Below are positions 46,135-54,889 of a stretch of DNA of 64,000 nt, in pieces. Below the pieces are notes generated by a model. That model was not told the origin of the DNA and did not search any database. It was given only the letters and a program-made list of their open reading frames with translations. Source of the DNA: Amia ocellicauda (Eukaryota; Chordata; Actinopteri; Amiiformes; Amiidae); the NCBI RefSeq assembly GCF_036373705.1, contig NC_089851.1:53885312-53949311 (forward strand), in the 5' to 3' direction. Numbering within the stretch: the first letter of the stretch is position 1; each line of letters begins with the position of its first letter. The translations under genes were made by a program, and so were the position numbers.

Positions 46135-46206
46135 GGGCTCGTCCGGGAGTTGAACCCGGGACCTCTCGCACCCAAAGCGAGAATCATACCCCTAGACCAA
46201 CGAGCC
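46135..46206 (-). tRNA. tRNA-Pro (TGG), unit 37, canonical in a class V flank
   Basis: The tRNA and its leader match unit 3. The 3' flank (CAGCCTTCAAGAGC, ACTTCGGTGACTGCAAAGC) is that of class V units. The switch lies just outside the tRNA 3' end, consistent with gene conversion or crossover there. Confidence 0.92.
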
Positions 46207-46712
46207 AAGTTATCTGACAGTGTCACAGTTTCTGCTGGGCAAGCGCGTAACTGCTTTGGGGCAGACCGGGAGACCTACGCTCACTGACTGATAGCATGGA
46301 CTGTAGCGCTGACGTGTCTTTCCAGAATGGTAACGCCATCCCCAGTGAGACAGCACTGAGAGCATGGTTCAGCAGGCCCGCAAACAACTGAAAAGAATGC
46401 CTCTCCTTTGGTGCAGCTCAGGAGTACACGTTCAGCAAAGGTCTCCATAACAAGCCGGCAAACCACATTTCGTCCTCCTCCTCCTCAACAACACACTACA
46501 TGTCCTCCTCCTCCTCAACAACAACAACGAACTTGTAAAATACACATTTTCTTTAAAGAAAACAAAACACACAGATGACAGTCTGATTTCCCATCAGCTA
46601 CACAGCCAACAGTATCTGAGGTTGAAAGACCTCCCTGGTGCAGAGGAGCCCAGAAGCCAAGCATCGAGAGAGAACAAACGAATGCTTCAGAGAATGCAAA
46701 GCAGGGCCAAGC

Positions 46713-46784
46713 GGGCTCGTCCGGGAGTTGAACCCGGGACCTCTCGCACCCTAAGCGAGAATCATACCCCTAGACCAACGAGCC
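46713..46784 (-). tRNA. tRNA-Pro (AGG), unit 38, canonical
   Basis: Repeat of unit 8, with its private flank variants, 17643 bp away. Confidence 0.92.
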
Positions 46785-47290
46785 AAGTTAACGGAGCGTG
46801 TCGCAGTTTCTGCTGGGCAAGCGCGTAACTGCTTTGGGGCAGACCGGGAGACCTACGCTCACTGACTGATAGCATGGACTGTAGCGCTGACGTATCTTTC
46901 CAGAATGGTAACGCCATCCCCAGTGAGACAGCACTGAGAGCATGGTTCAGCAGGCCCGCAAACAACTGAAAAGAATGCCTCTCCTTTGGTGCAGCTCAGG
47001 AGTACACGTTCAGCAAAGGTCTCCATAACAAGCCGGCAAACCACATTTCGTCCTCCTCCTCCTCAACAACACACTACATGTCCTCCTCCTCCTCAACAAC
47101 AACAACGAACTTGTAAAATACACATTTTCTTTAAAGAAAACAAAACACACAGATGACAGTCTGATTTCCCATCAGCTTTACAGGCAACAGTATCTGAGGT
47201 CGATAGCCCTCCCTTGTGCAGAGGAGCCCAGAAGCCAGCCTTCAAGAGCAAACGAACAAACACTTCGGTGACTGCAAAGTGGGGCCAAGT

Positions 47291-47362
47291 GGGCTCGTCC
47301 TGGAGTTGAACCCAGGGCCTCTCGCACCCTAAGCGAGAATCATACCCCTAGACCAACGAGCC
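47291..47362 (-). tRNA. tRNA-Pro (AGG), unit 39, hybrid
   Basis: The anticodon arm is canonical (CTCGC-TTAGGGT-GCGAG, U33), while the T arm is that of class V (CTGGG against CCAGG). The recombination point is inside the tRNA, between the anticodon and T arms. Confidence 0.85.
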
Positions 47363-47868
47363 AAGTTAACGGAGGGTGTCGCAGTTTCTGCTGGGCAAGC
47401 GCGTAACTGCTTTGGGGCAGACCGGGAGACCTACGCTCACTGACTGATAGCATGGACTGTAGCGCTGAAGTGTCTTTCCAGAACGGTAACCGTATCCCCA
47501 GTGAGACAGCACTGAGAGCATGGTTCAGCAGGCCCGCAAACAACTGAAAAGAATGCCTCTCCTTTGGTGCAGCTCAGGAGTACACGTTCAGCAAAGGTCT
47601 CCATAACAAGCCGGCAAACCACATTTCGTCCTCCTCCTCCTCAACAACACACTACATGTCCTCCTCCTCCTCAACAACAACAACGAACTTGTAAAATACA
47701 CATTTTCTTTAAAGAAAACAAAACACACAGATGACAGTCTGATTTCCCATCAGCTACACAGCCAACAGTATGTGAGGTTGAAAGACCTCCCTGGTGCAGA
47801 GGAGCCCAGAAGCCAAGCATCGAGAGAGAACAAACGAATGCTTCAGAGAATGCAAAGCGGGGCCAAGC

Positions 47869-47940
47869 GGGCTCGTCCTGGAGTTGAACCCAGGGCCTCT
47901 CACACCCTCAGCAAGAATCATACCCCTAGACCAACGAGCC
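47869..47940 (-). tRNA. tRNA-Pro-like, class V, unit 40
   Basis: A class V tRNA in a canonical-type 3' flank. Its leader (AATAGGCAATATTGCATG) is diverged, and similarity to the unit ends near 48000. It is the right edge of the array. Confidence 0.75.
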
Positions 47941-48014
47941 AAGCTAATAGGCAATATTGCATGTTCTCCTGGGCAAGCACATAACTGCTTGAGGCAGACC
48001 CTCACCTGATCACC

Positions 48015-48300
48015 ACATGTGGTTACACTTTAAGAAGGGGTGAGTTTAAGGTCATCGGTAACATCACAAAGGTTGGCAGCATTTTACATGAATATGTAAA
48101 GTTAAAAACACACACTACATGTAAATAAGCCATACTACTTGTTTAGTGTATGTAAGCTCGTTCTGTAATCATACATCATCCATACTAGTATTTAATAATT
48201 GAATTAACTATACACAAACTACTTGGTCAATTCACTCTTGTTACCGTGTAATTACAGTGCAAGTAAATTGTAATAATTGTAGCGTTGTATATTGGGCCAT
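48015..48300. repeat. Fish intergenic repeat, possible MITE
   Basis: Starts GGTTACACTTTAAGAAGG and contains GGTCAATTCACTCTTGTTAC and GTGTAATTACAGTGCAAGT, words typical of a dispersed fish repeat. Clear inverted ends are not seen. Confidence 0.3.
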
Positions 48301-48499
48301 ATTTTACATGTAACTATATATTTCATATTTGTCCAATTAATGTACATTTGTTTTTTTTGTTTTTTAGCTGGTACCAAAACATTGGACTCTGGAACTAAAA
48401 GGTCGGAAATTGGAAGAACTATTAATGACAAATGAATGACCGCTGATACAAGTAAATAGTGTTTCCTCAAATCTAAAGTGAGACCTTTTTGAATGAATC

Positions 48500-49060
48500 T
48501 GTAATACATGCCCTAAACAGAATGAGAACATGGATCCATCATGCCTTGTTACCACTGTGCAGGCTGGTGGTGGTGGTGTAATGGTGTGGGGGATGTTTTC
48601 TTGGCACACTTTATGCCCCTTAGTGCCAATTGGGCATCGTTTAAATGCCACGGCCTACCTGAGCATTGTTTCTGACCATGTCCATCCCTTTATGACCACC
48701 ATGTACCCATCCTCTGATGGCTACTTCCAGCAGGATAATGCACCATGTCACAAAGGTCGAATCATTTCAAATTGGTTTCTTGAACATGACAATGAGTTCA
48801 CTGTACTAAACTGGCCCCCACAGTCACCAGATCTCAACCCAATAGAGCATCTTTGGGATGTGGTGGAACGGGAGCTTCGTGCCCTGGATGTGCATCCCAC
48901 AAATCTCCATCAATTGCAAGATGCTATCCTATCAATATGGGCCAACATTTCTAAAGAATGCTTTCAGCACCTTGTTGAATCAATGCCACGTAGAATTAAG
49001 GCAGTTCTGAAGGCAAAAGGGGGTCAAACACCAAGTGAGTACCAAGTGAAATCTATTAAA
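48500..49060 (+). mobile_element. Tc1/mariner transposase C-terminal half (DD36E-like)
   Basis: The 48530-49171 frame reads MDPSCLVTTVQAGGGGVMVW, then YFQQDNAPCHKG (second catalytic D) and WPPQSPDLNPIEHLWD (catalytic E), and ends SMPRRIKAVLKAKGG. I count 36 residues between that D and E, which fits the DD36E (Incomer) group rather than DD34E. The first catalytic aspartate and the N-terminal helix-turn-helix are missing or decayed upstream. The last 45 codons run into flanking DNA. No terminal repeats were identified. Dead but rather well preserved. Confidence 0.85.
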
Positions 49061-49171
49061 GTATTGAAGTATCCCAATGTTTTAAGTTACACTTCATGTA
49101 TACATGTGTTTGGAAGTTTATCAAAATATATTCTACCAGTATATTTAGAATGCAACATTTTTGCAGTCTAA

Positions 49172-49586
49172 TATATTCACAGTATACAATACATGCAATA
49201 TGAGATTGTTGTGTATTTAGCAGTATACTAAATGTATATTATAAGGGGACATATATGTATGCATTTTTATATATTTAGTATAAAATACATGTGTAGATGT
49301 TACAGTATATTTGCATATAATTATAGATATATTAAAAACAAGTTTACATATAATTCTGAATATACTTAAGTTATATTAAGCAATATTTGTATTGTATAAT
49401 ATAGTGTATTTGACCATATTTCTGTATCAAGTGACAGTGCAATTGATATTTAAAAGAATATTTTCACCATATATTATAAAATGGTATGCACATTTATAAA
49501 ACATATTAATACATTAAAATACATTTCATATTTCAGAATAATATATATTTTTAAATATTTTATTTTTGTAAGGGTATCTTCCATAA
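49172..49586. other. AT-rich non-coding DNA
   Basis: Dense in TATA/ATAT words. Nothing recognised. Confidence 0.5.
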
Positions 49587-49772
49587 ATGCAGTTTTACCA
49601 AACAAAGGAAAACCAGGAAAGGTTGGTGGAGGAGATTACGCAGTTTTGGCAGCCCATTCTGAAACCCACTGCAGAATATATTCTGGCAGGAGGTCTGATT
49701 AAAATACTGGAAAATCTTCAATCAAAGTCAAGAAATGTGTCAAAAGGCTTCCAGTTTCCTTTCCTGCCATGA
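49587..49772 (+). other. Coding-like segment, unassigned
   Basis: An open frame of 61 codons (MQFYQTKENQERLVEEITQF, then WQPILKPTAEYILAGGLIKI) ending in a stop after FQFPFLP. It is more protein-like than its AT-rich flanks. I recognise no family. It might be a stray exon. Confidence 0.22.
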
Positions 49773-49819
49773 GAAGTATGCTGATTTCAGAACCTCTATG
49801 AAGTAGATTCCTTATTTTT

Positions 49820-50100
49820 CAAAAAATAAGTAATGGTTATTTTTTTCATTGTTTCCTCAATATATTAATAATAAACTGTTTTATTTTTTTCTGCAAAATA
49901 AGTAAAGTTTACTTATTTATTTCTGGTTCCTGTTTTTTTTTTTTTTAAATAAGTAATGGTTATTTATTTTTATCTTTCTTGTTTATTACTTTTTCTGTGA
50001 ATTCTGATTCTAGTAGTATGAAGAAATAAGTAATAGTTACTCATTCCTTATTTCTGTTTCCCTGTTTTTTCACAAAATAAGTAATGGTTATTTCAAAAAT
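49820..50100. repeat. Irregular repeats of AAATAAGTAATGG
   Basis: AAATAAGTAATGGTTATTT or close variants occur near 49827, 49900, 49947, 50024 and 50078, alternating with TTTCTGTTTCCTG-like words. A relative lies near 51445-51500. An old tandem repeat of about 60-80 bp is likely. Confidence 0.45.
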
Positions 50101-50159
50101 CCCTGTTTACAAATGTAAGGACTTATAGGACAACAGCATTACATACAGATAGATAACAT

Positions 50160-50400
50160 ACATTAGTTATTATGGTAACAAGTGTCCATTATAAACAATC
50201 TATTAACAAATTATTGATTATGTTATTGTTATATGATTATTACAAATTATAAATATATTAGACATTTTTATTTAAACATTTTTGCTATACTATGTAGTTT
50301 GCATGTTCTCCCCGTGTCCACGTGGGTTTCCTCCCACCGTCCAAAGACATGTGGGTTAGGTTAATTGGCTTCTCTAAATTGCCCTGTATGTGGGTGTGTC

Positions 50401-50431
<31 letters not shown>

Positions 50432-50795
50432 TGCCCAGCGATGGACTGGGGTCCCGTCCTGGGTGTATTCCTGCCTTGTGCCCTTTGCCTGCCGGGATCA
50501 GTGCTCGGCGACCTTCGCCAGGATAACTGGTTTCAAAAATGGATGGATAATAGCAGCAATTAACTGGCATGGCAGTTAATGATAATAGATTGATATCGAT
50601 GTGCAAATGTCATGTTATTATACCCTTTATTAAATATGTTATTAAATACCTTAAAACATATTATAGCAAAAAAGTTTAAAAATGTCTAATATATTTATAA
50701 TTTGTAAAATTAATCATATAATAATAACATAACATGTTAATAGATTGTTTATAATGGACACTTAAAATAAAGCATTACCATTATTCTTAATACAT
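50160..50795. mobile_element. MITE with about 120-bp inverted arms, holding a SINE
   Basis: The left arm 50167-50289 and right arm 50663-50790 are inverse copies. They share AGTGTCCATTATAAACAATC, ATTAGACATTTTTA and TTTTTGCTATA. The non-matching centre is a SINE fragment, so the SINE landed in or beside the loop. Confidence 0.65.
50297..50565 (+). repeat. SINE fragment (same family as 915-1045)
   Basis: Carries GTTTGCATGTTCTCCCCGTG, CGTGGGTTTCCTCCCACCGT, CCAAAGACATG and TTGCCCAGCGATGGACTGG, the body of a common fish SINE. The tRNA-like head is missing. It includes a (GT)n run at about 50403-50432. Confidence 0.65.
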
Positions 50796-50799
50796 GGAT

Positions 50800-51530
50800 A
50801 CAAGATAATCAACAACATGGGAGGGCTTGAGAATCTGCTATGGCTTTGTGCAAGGAAATTTGGCACTGAATAAATGTTGGCTACAGCAAACATGCGCTGC
50901 TGTACAGGCTGACAGAGACACTGTGATGCATTTCTTCAATGAGTGATGCTTACTTAATCTTTATTTCCATTTCCCAGTTTAAGGACACTTATCTCTACAG
51001 CATTACTTCAGTAGTTCACGCAGCCCCCTATAGAAGTCAGCGGAAGATGTAGTGATTGAAGTAATGGAGGTATCTTGGCCTGTACACACTTGGCAGAGGG
51101 AACGACAGCCTGGCCATGGAACACCTACCCCCAGCTCCATCTTGAGATTAGCGAGAGGCAGCAGTGATGCAGCGCTATGGAGCCTACAGCGCAGGGAAGG
51201 GACTTAATGCGTGGTATCTCTGATGTAGTGCTTGTGTGTTTTTCAGGTCTTTTCTATAATGTGCTTTCTGTATTGTCATAAACCCCTGGCACTTTTTGTC
51301 ACTGTTACTCTATATTGTTTTGCATTACATTCATAAAGAAAATAAAACGAAAAATCTCTAATAGTGTGTGTCTCAATGGTTGTGTTTGTTCATACATCGA
51401 TAAAAAACGTTTGGAAATACTATGAAAAGTAAAATGTAGATAACAAATAAGTAATCATAAGTTATTTCTGTGTCCTATTCTGTAAAAAATAAGAAATGAT
51501 TAGTCCTACTTATTAAGTGGTCACTGAACA
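50800..51530. other. Non-coding DNA
   Basis: More GC-rich in the middle, with an AATAAA near 51343. It could be an old 3' UTR-like piece, but no gene is supported. Confidence 0.35.
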
Positions 51531-51539
51531 GTGTGCTCT

Positions 51540-51850
51540 CTGTCAAAAGCCAGCTTTTGGGCTCCTCTGCACAAGAGGGCTTTTGACCTCAGATGCTGTT
51601 GCCTGTGCAGCTGAAGGGAAATCAGACTGTCATCTGTGTGTTTTTCTATAAAACAAATGTGTATTATGCAAGTTTGTTGTGGTTGTTGAGGAGGAGGAGG
51701 AGGAGGAGGAGGACGACATGTAGTGTGTTGTTGAGGAGGAGAACTTTGTGAAGCCACTTGTTCAGTTGGCCCGTTGGTCTAGGAGTATGATTCTCACTTA
51801 GTGTGCGAGAGGTCCTGTGTTCAACTCCTGAACGAGCCCTAGGGCATGAA
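51540..51850 (+). repeat. Diverged, inverted single copy of the tRNA-Pro array unit
   Basis: In reverse complement it has the array's order: tRNA, CTCCTC tract, ACACTACATGTC, poly-CAA-like tract, ACAGATGACAGTCTGATTTCC, GCAACAG-ATCTGAGGTC and TTGTGCAGAGGAGCCCA. The 250-bp spacer part between tRNA and CTC tract (with the TGACTGATAGCATGGACTG words) is absent. It lies 3.5 kb from the array and points the other way. Confidence 0.85.
51768..51839 (+). pseudogene. tRNA-Pro pseudogene (anticodon loop reads AGT)
   Basis: A 72-nt relic. The anticodon stem CTCAC/GCGAG has an A-C mismatch, and the loop TTAGTGT turns AGG into AGT. Acceptor GGCCCGT against ACGAGCC is weakened. Box B is GTTCAACTCC with changed flanks. 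A dead relative of the array tRNAs. Confidence 0.85.
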
Positions 51851-51944
51851 GCCGTCTGGTTTCGTGGCTGGTGACGGTAGTCTTCTTGGGGTTGCTTTCC
51901 TCTACCTGCTTTCGCATTATTGTTGATCTGCACTGTGAAGTGCT

Positions 51945-52556
51945 GTTAAATGAGTTTTGAATCATTTGGCTGAATCTGAGCAGATAACATAGCCCTAAAC
52001 ATTTCAGAATTCATCCTGCTGCTTTTGTCAAAAGTCAACCAGTTCTCTTGACAGCCATACATGCCCTTACCATAACACTACCTTCACCATGTTTCACAGA
52101 TGAGGTGGTATGCTTCAGATCATGAGCAGTTCCTTCCCTTCTCCATACTCTTCTCTTCCCATCATTCTGGTACAAGTTGATCTTTGTCTCATCTGTACAT
52201 AAGATGTTGTTCCAGAACTGTACAGGGTTCTTTAGATGTTTTTTGCCAAACTCTAATATGGTCTTCCCATTTCCTGTTTAAATACAGAGGGTTTACCACA
52301 AGATGTACTCTGGTGAAGTGTTCTCTTGATTGTTGACATTGACACAGATACGCCTACCTCCTGGAGGGTATTCTTGATCTAGCTAACTGTTGTGAAGGGG
52401 TTTTCCTCACCAGGGAAAAAATTCTGTCATCCACCACAGTTGTTTTCCGTGGTGTTCCTGGCCTTTTGGTGTTCCTGCGCTCACCAGTACGTTCTTATTA
52501 GTGGATTTGGCCACACCTAATGTTTTTGCTCTCTGATTGGTTTGTTTTGATATCTA
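51945..52556 (-). mobile_element. Tc1/mariner fragment, N-terminal to middle part
   Basis: On the minus strand the sequence encodes decayed pieces of a Tc1 transposase: a helix-turn-helix-like stretch around TVS.IKNTLQEV (near 52370) and FWNNILCTDETKINLYQNDG (near 52190), the first catalytic aspartate block. Frames are broken. It abuts an oppositely directed fragment of what looks like the same family. Confidence 0.7.
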
Positions 52557-53400
52557 AGGCAAAACACCCCAAGAACAAGCAGGATCTAAAGACAGCTGTA
52601 GTGCAGGCCTGGCATAGCATCACCAGGGAAGAAACCCAGCATCTGGTGATGTCTATGGGTTCCAGACTTCAGGCAGTCATTGACTGCAAAGGATTTGCAA
52701 CTGATAGGGAGAAATTTTACTCCCTCAATAAACAGGCGGACAAGGAATACTCAGGACCCGATTTAACTGAAATAATACCAAAATAGTTTATTCAGCTACA
52801 ACTAAGTGCTCTGGAGATGGTCAGTCAGCAAGACACATCTAAGGTTTTTCTAAAGAACATGCTATCATATACAAGATGACTCCCTTTGGTTGCTGGGCAA
52901 CTGGATGACGTCAATGATGTACACCAAACTTGATCACAGACTTCTCCTTTGTCTTCTGTTTTCTCTATAGCCTTGGATGAAAAGGTTTTTCTAAAAATCA
53001 GCTACACAGAACTACTGCACCTGTCCTCTGCGGAGCAATACACAAAGCTTAAATTCATACATGGGTTACACAATCTTACTGCAACAATGGTGCAAATATA
53101 TTTGGCATTCGGACAGGCCACTGTCCCGCATCACAACCAAGTATTGAAACTCACAATTTAATTAATGATTATGTTAGTTTGTCCAAATACTTTTGAGCCC
53201 CTAAAATTGGGGGGACCACATAAAAATTGGTTTAATTCCTACACCATTCACCCGATTTGGATGTAACTACCCTCCAATTAAAGATGAAAGTCTACACTTA
53301 AAGCACATCTTGATTGTTTCCTTTCCAATCCATTGTGATGGTGTACAGAGCCAAATTGACAATTGGGTCTGTCCAAATATTTATGGACCGGACTGTATAC
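52557..53400 (+). mobile_element. Tc1/mariner fragment, C-terminal part and 3' end, interrupted
   Basis: 52557-52701 encodes KHPKNKQDLKTAVVQAWHSI and MSMGSRLQAVIDCKGFAT, the end of a Tc1 transposase. The 3' non-coding part resumes at 53138 and ends with TCCAAATATTTATGGACC-GGACTGTA, a terminal repeat. A 432-bp LTR-like insertion separates the two parts. Confidence 0.8.
52702..53133. mobile_element. Probable solo LTR inside the Tc1 fragment
   Basis: 432 bp beginning TGATAGGGAG and ending CCGCATCA (TG...CA), flanked on both sides by CAAC, a four-base target duplication. Removing it would restore the Tc1 3' region in order. No internal region is present. Family not assigned; an LTR retrotransposon fossil. 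Confidence 0.6.
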
Positions 53401-53401
53401 C

Positions 53402-53865
53402 TGTAACGAAGGACTGCCATGGCGGGGAACCCAGGTGCGGAGTGAGAGGTGGTCAGAAACAGGCTGTGGTCAATGCCGGCAAACCGTAATGTCCAGGGAA
53501 ATCCACAAGTCCTGGTCGATAAGACAAGCAGGGGGTCAATGATCAGGCAAACAGGCTGGTAGGGAGAATACGGGAATTGGTGGAGGAACACGTGGAGGTT
53601 GTAAACAATCAATAACAAAAGGATACAAGACTTAGCAGTGAATTAAAGTCACAGAGGGGTTTATATGTGTAGCAGAGAGGAGCAGAGGACGGTGAAGGAG
53701 GGTGCTGGTCCAATGGGAGTTCGAGGATGATAGAACAAGTGCACATGGTGCCGAGGAATGTTAAGTGGCTGATTGCTGGGGAATGTGAGGGTTTAGAATT
53801 CCGGTGATGCTGACCTCTGCAGGGGAGCTTGTGAATTGCGGGATGTGTGGGATACAACAGTGACA
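53402..53865 (-). mobile_element. Solo LTR with ATACC target duplication
   Basis: 464 bp, TGTAACGAAGG...CAGTGACA, with ATACC on both sides (53397-53401 and 53866-53870). On the minus strand it has a TATA box (ACATATAAACC near 53660) and a pyrimidine-rich 3' half, typical of Ty3/Gypsy-like LTRs. It landed at the very end of the Tc1 terminal repeat. Its right part recurs at window start. A fossil without internal genes; target repeats still match, so it is not very old. Confidence 0.82.
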
Positions 53866-54006
53866 ATACCACTTGTTATTGTGTGTTTGAGTTTACTTGC
53901 ATGGATTGTCTATTCATGTCAATATTAAAATTCCAAAGCATAACATTTATTCACAACATGCTTTAGTGTTAAATGTTTGATATGGCAGCACATATAAAGG
54001 TGTATA

Positions 54007-54579
54007 CAGCTCTGGAAAAAATTAAGAGACCAGTGCACAATTATCAGTTTCTCTGGTTTTACTATTTATAGGTATATGTTTTGGTAAAATGAACATTTTT
54101 GTTTTATTCTATAAACTGCTGAAAACATTTTTCCCAAATTCCAAATAAAAATATTGTCATTTAGAGCATTTATTTGCAGAAATTTACAACTGGACAAAAT
54201 TACAAAAAAGATGCAGTGTTGTCAGACCTCAAATAATGCAAAGAAAATAAGTTCATATTAATTTTTAAACAACATAATACTAATGTTTTAACTTACAAAG
54301 TGTTCAGAAATTAATATTTGGTGATTTTCAATCAAAGCATTCATGCGTCTTGGCATGCTCTCCACCAGTCTTTCACATCGCTGTTGGGTGACTTTATGCC
54401 ACTCCTGGCGCACAAATTCAAGCAACTCGGCTTTGATTGATGGCTTGTGACCATCCATCTTCCATCCATCACATTCCAGAGGTTTTCAATGGGGTTCAGG
54501 TCTGGAGATTGGGCTGGCCATAACAGGGTCTTGATCTGGTGGTCCTCCATCCACACCTTGATTGACCTGGCAGTGTGGT
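54007..54579 (-). mobile_element. Tc1/mariner fragment, copy 2
   Basis: Second copy of 348-920, no visible differences. Confidence 0.85.
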
Positions 54580-54704
54580 GGCATGGTGGTTAGCACTGCT
54601 GCCTCACCGGTACAGGGGTCTGGGGTTTGAGTCCTGGCTTGGGGGCTTGTCTGTGTGGAGTTCACATGATCTACCTCTGTGTGGGTTTCCTATGGGCACT
54701 TCAG
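54574..54704 (+). repeat. tRNA-derived SINE fragment, copy 2
   Basis: Second copy of 915-1045. Confidence 0.6.
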
Positions 54705-54889
54705 TTACCAGTTCTGTGAGAAGAGTGCAAATCTAAACAAACAAGAAGGTTCTTGAGTTTCAACTTCACTGCTGCAACTGGTCTGTAATTCTGTGAGGCA
54801 AGAATGATAAAAATAAAATCTGTAACCTTTGTAAGGTATGCATATTCCATGTTTTTACTGGTAATGGATTTTATGTAATTACAGTCACT

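Larger units (their letters stand above)
24422..48000 (-). repeat. Tandem array of tRNA-Pro units, 23.6 kb
   Basis: Forty-one consecutive units (one truncated) of 578, 587, 590 or 593 bp. Each has one 72-nt tRNA-Pro-like sequence on the minus strand and a spacer of about 515 bp. Unit length varies only through a (CTC)n(CAA)n tract. Every spacer carries the 16-bp palindrome TTTTCTTTAAAGAAAA. tRNA classes: canonical AGG (units 1, 8, 38), canonical TGG (3, 5, 32, 37), hybrid AGG (39), and class V (all others). Class V has G33 for U33, anticodon stem CTTGC/GTGAG with two G-U pairs, and a disturbed T stem. Boxes A and B are intact in all full copies. Spacers come in type a (GACGTGTC, AATGGTAACGCC) and type b (GAAGTGTC, AACGGTAACCGT). 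No T4 lies within about 100 nt 3' of the tRNAs except in unit 2. Confidence 0.97.

Noticed and set aside
24422-48000. Dozens of 60-75-residue open frames repeating through the array
   Set aside because: They overlap each other on both strands, run through the tRNA genes and recur only because the unit repeats. There is no domain or start context.
24422-48000. CRISPR-like or rDNA-like array
   Set aside because: The unit is about 590 bp with a eukaryotic tRNA in each. Spacers are homologous rather than unique, and there is no rRNA sequence.
24422-48000. Array as a tRNA-derived SINE family
   Set aside because: Units are strictly head-to-tail and full length, with no A-rich tail or target repeats. 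Canonical tRNA copies are also present.
50361-50606. Open frames across the (GT)n region
   Set aside because: They are produced by the microsatellite within a SINE fragment.
53298-53872. Minus-strand frames of 106 and 87 residues
   Set aside because: They fall on the solo LTR and the Tc1 end; LTR sequence is non-coding here.
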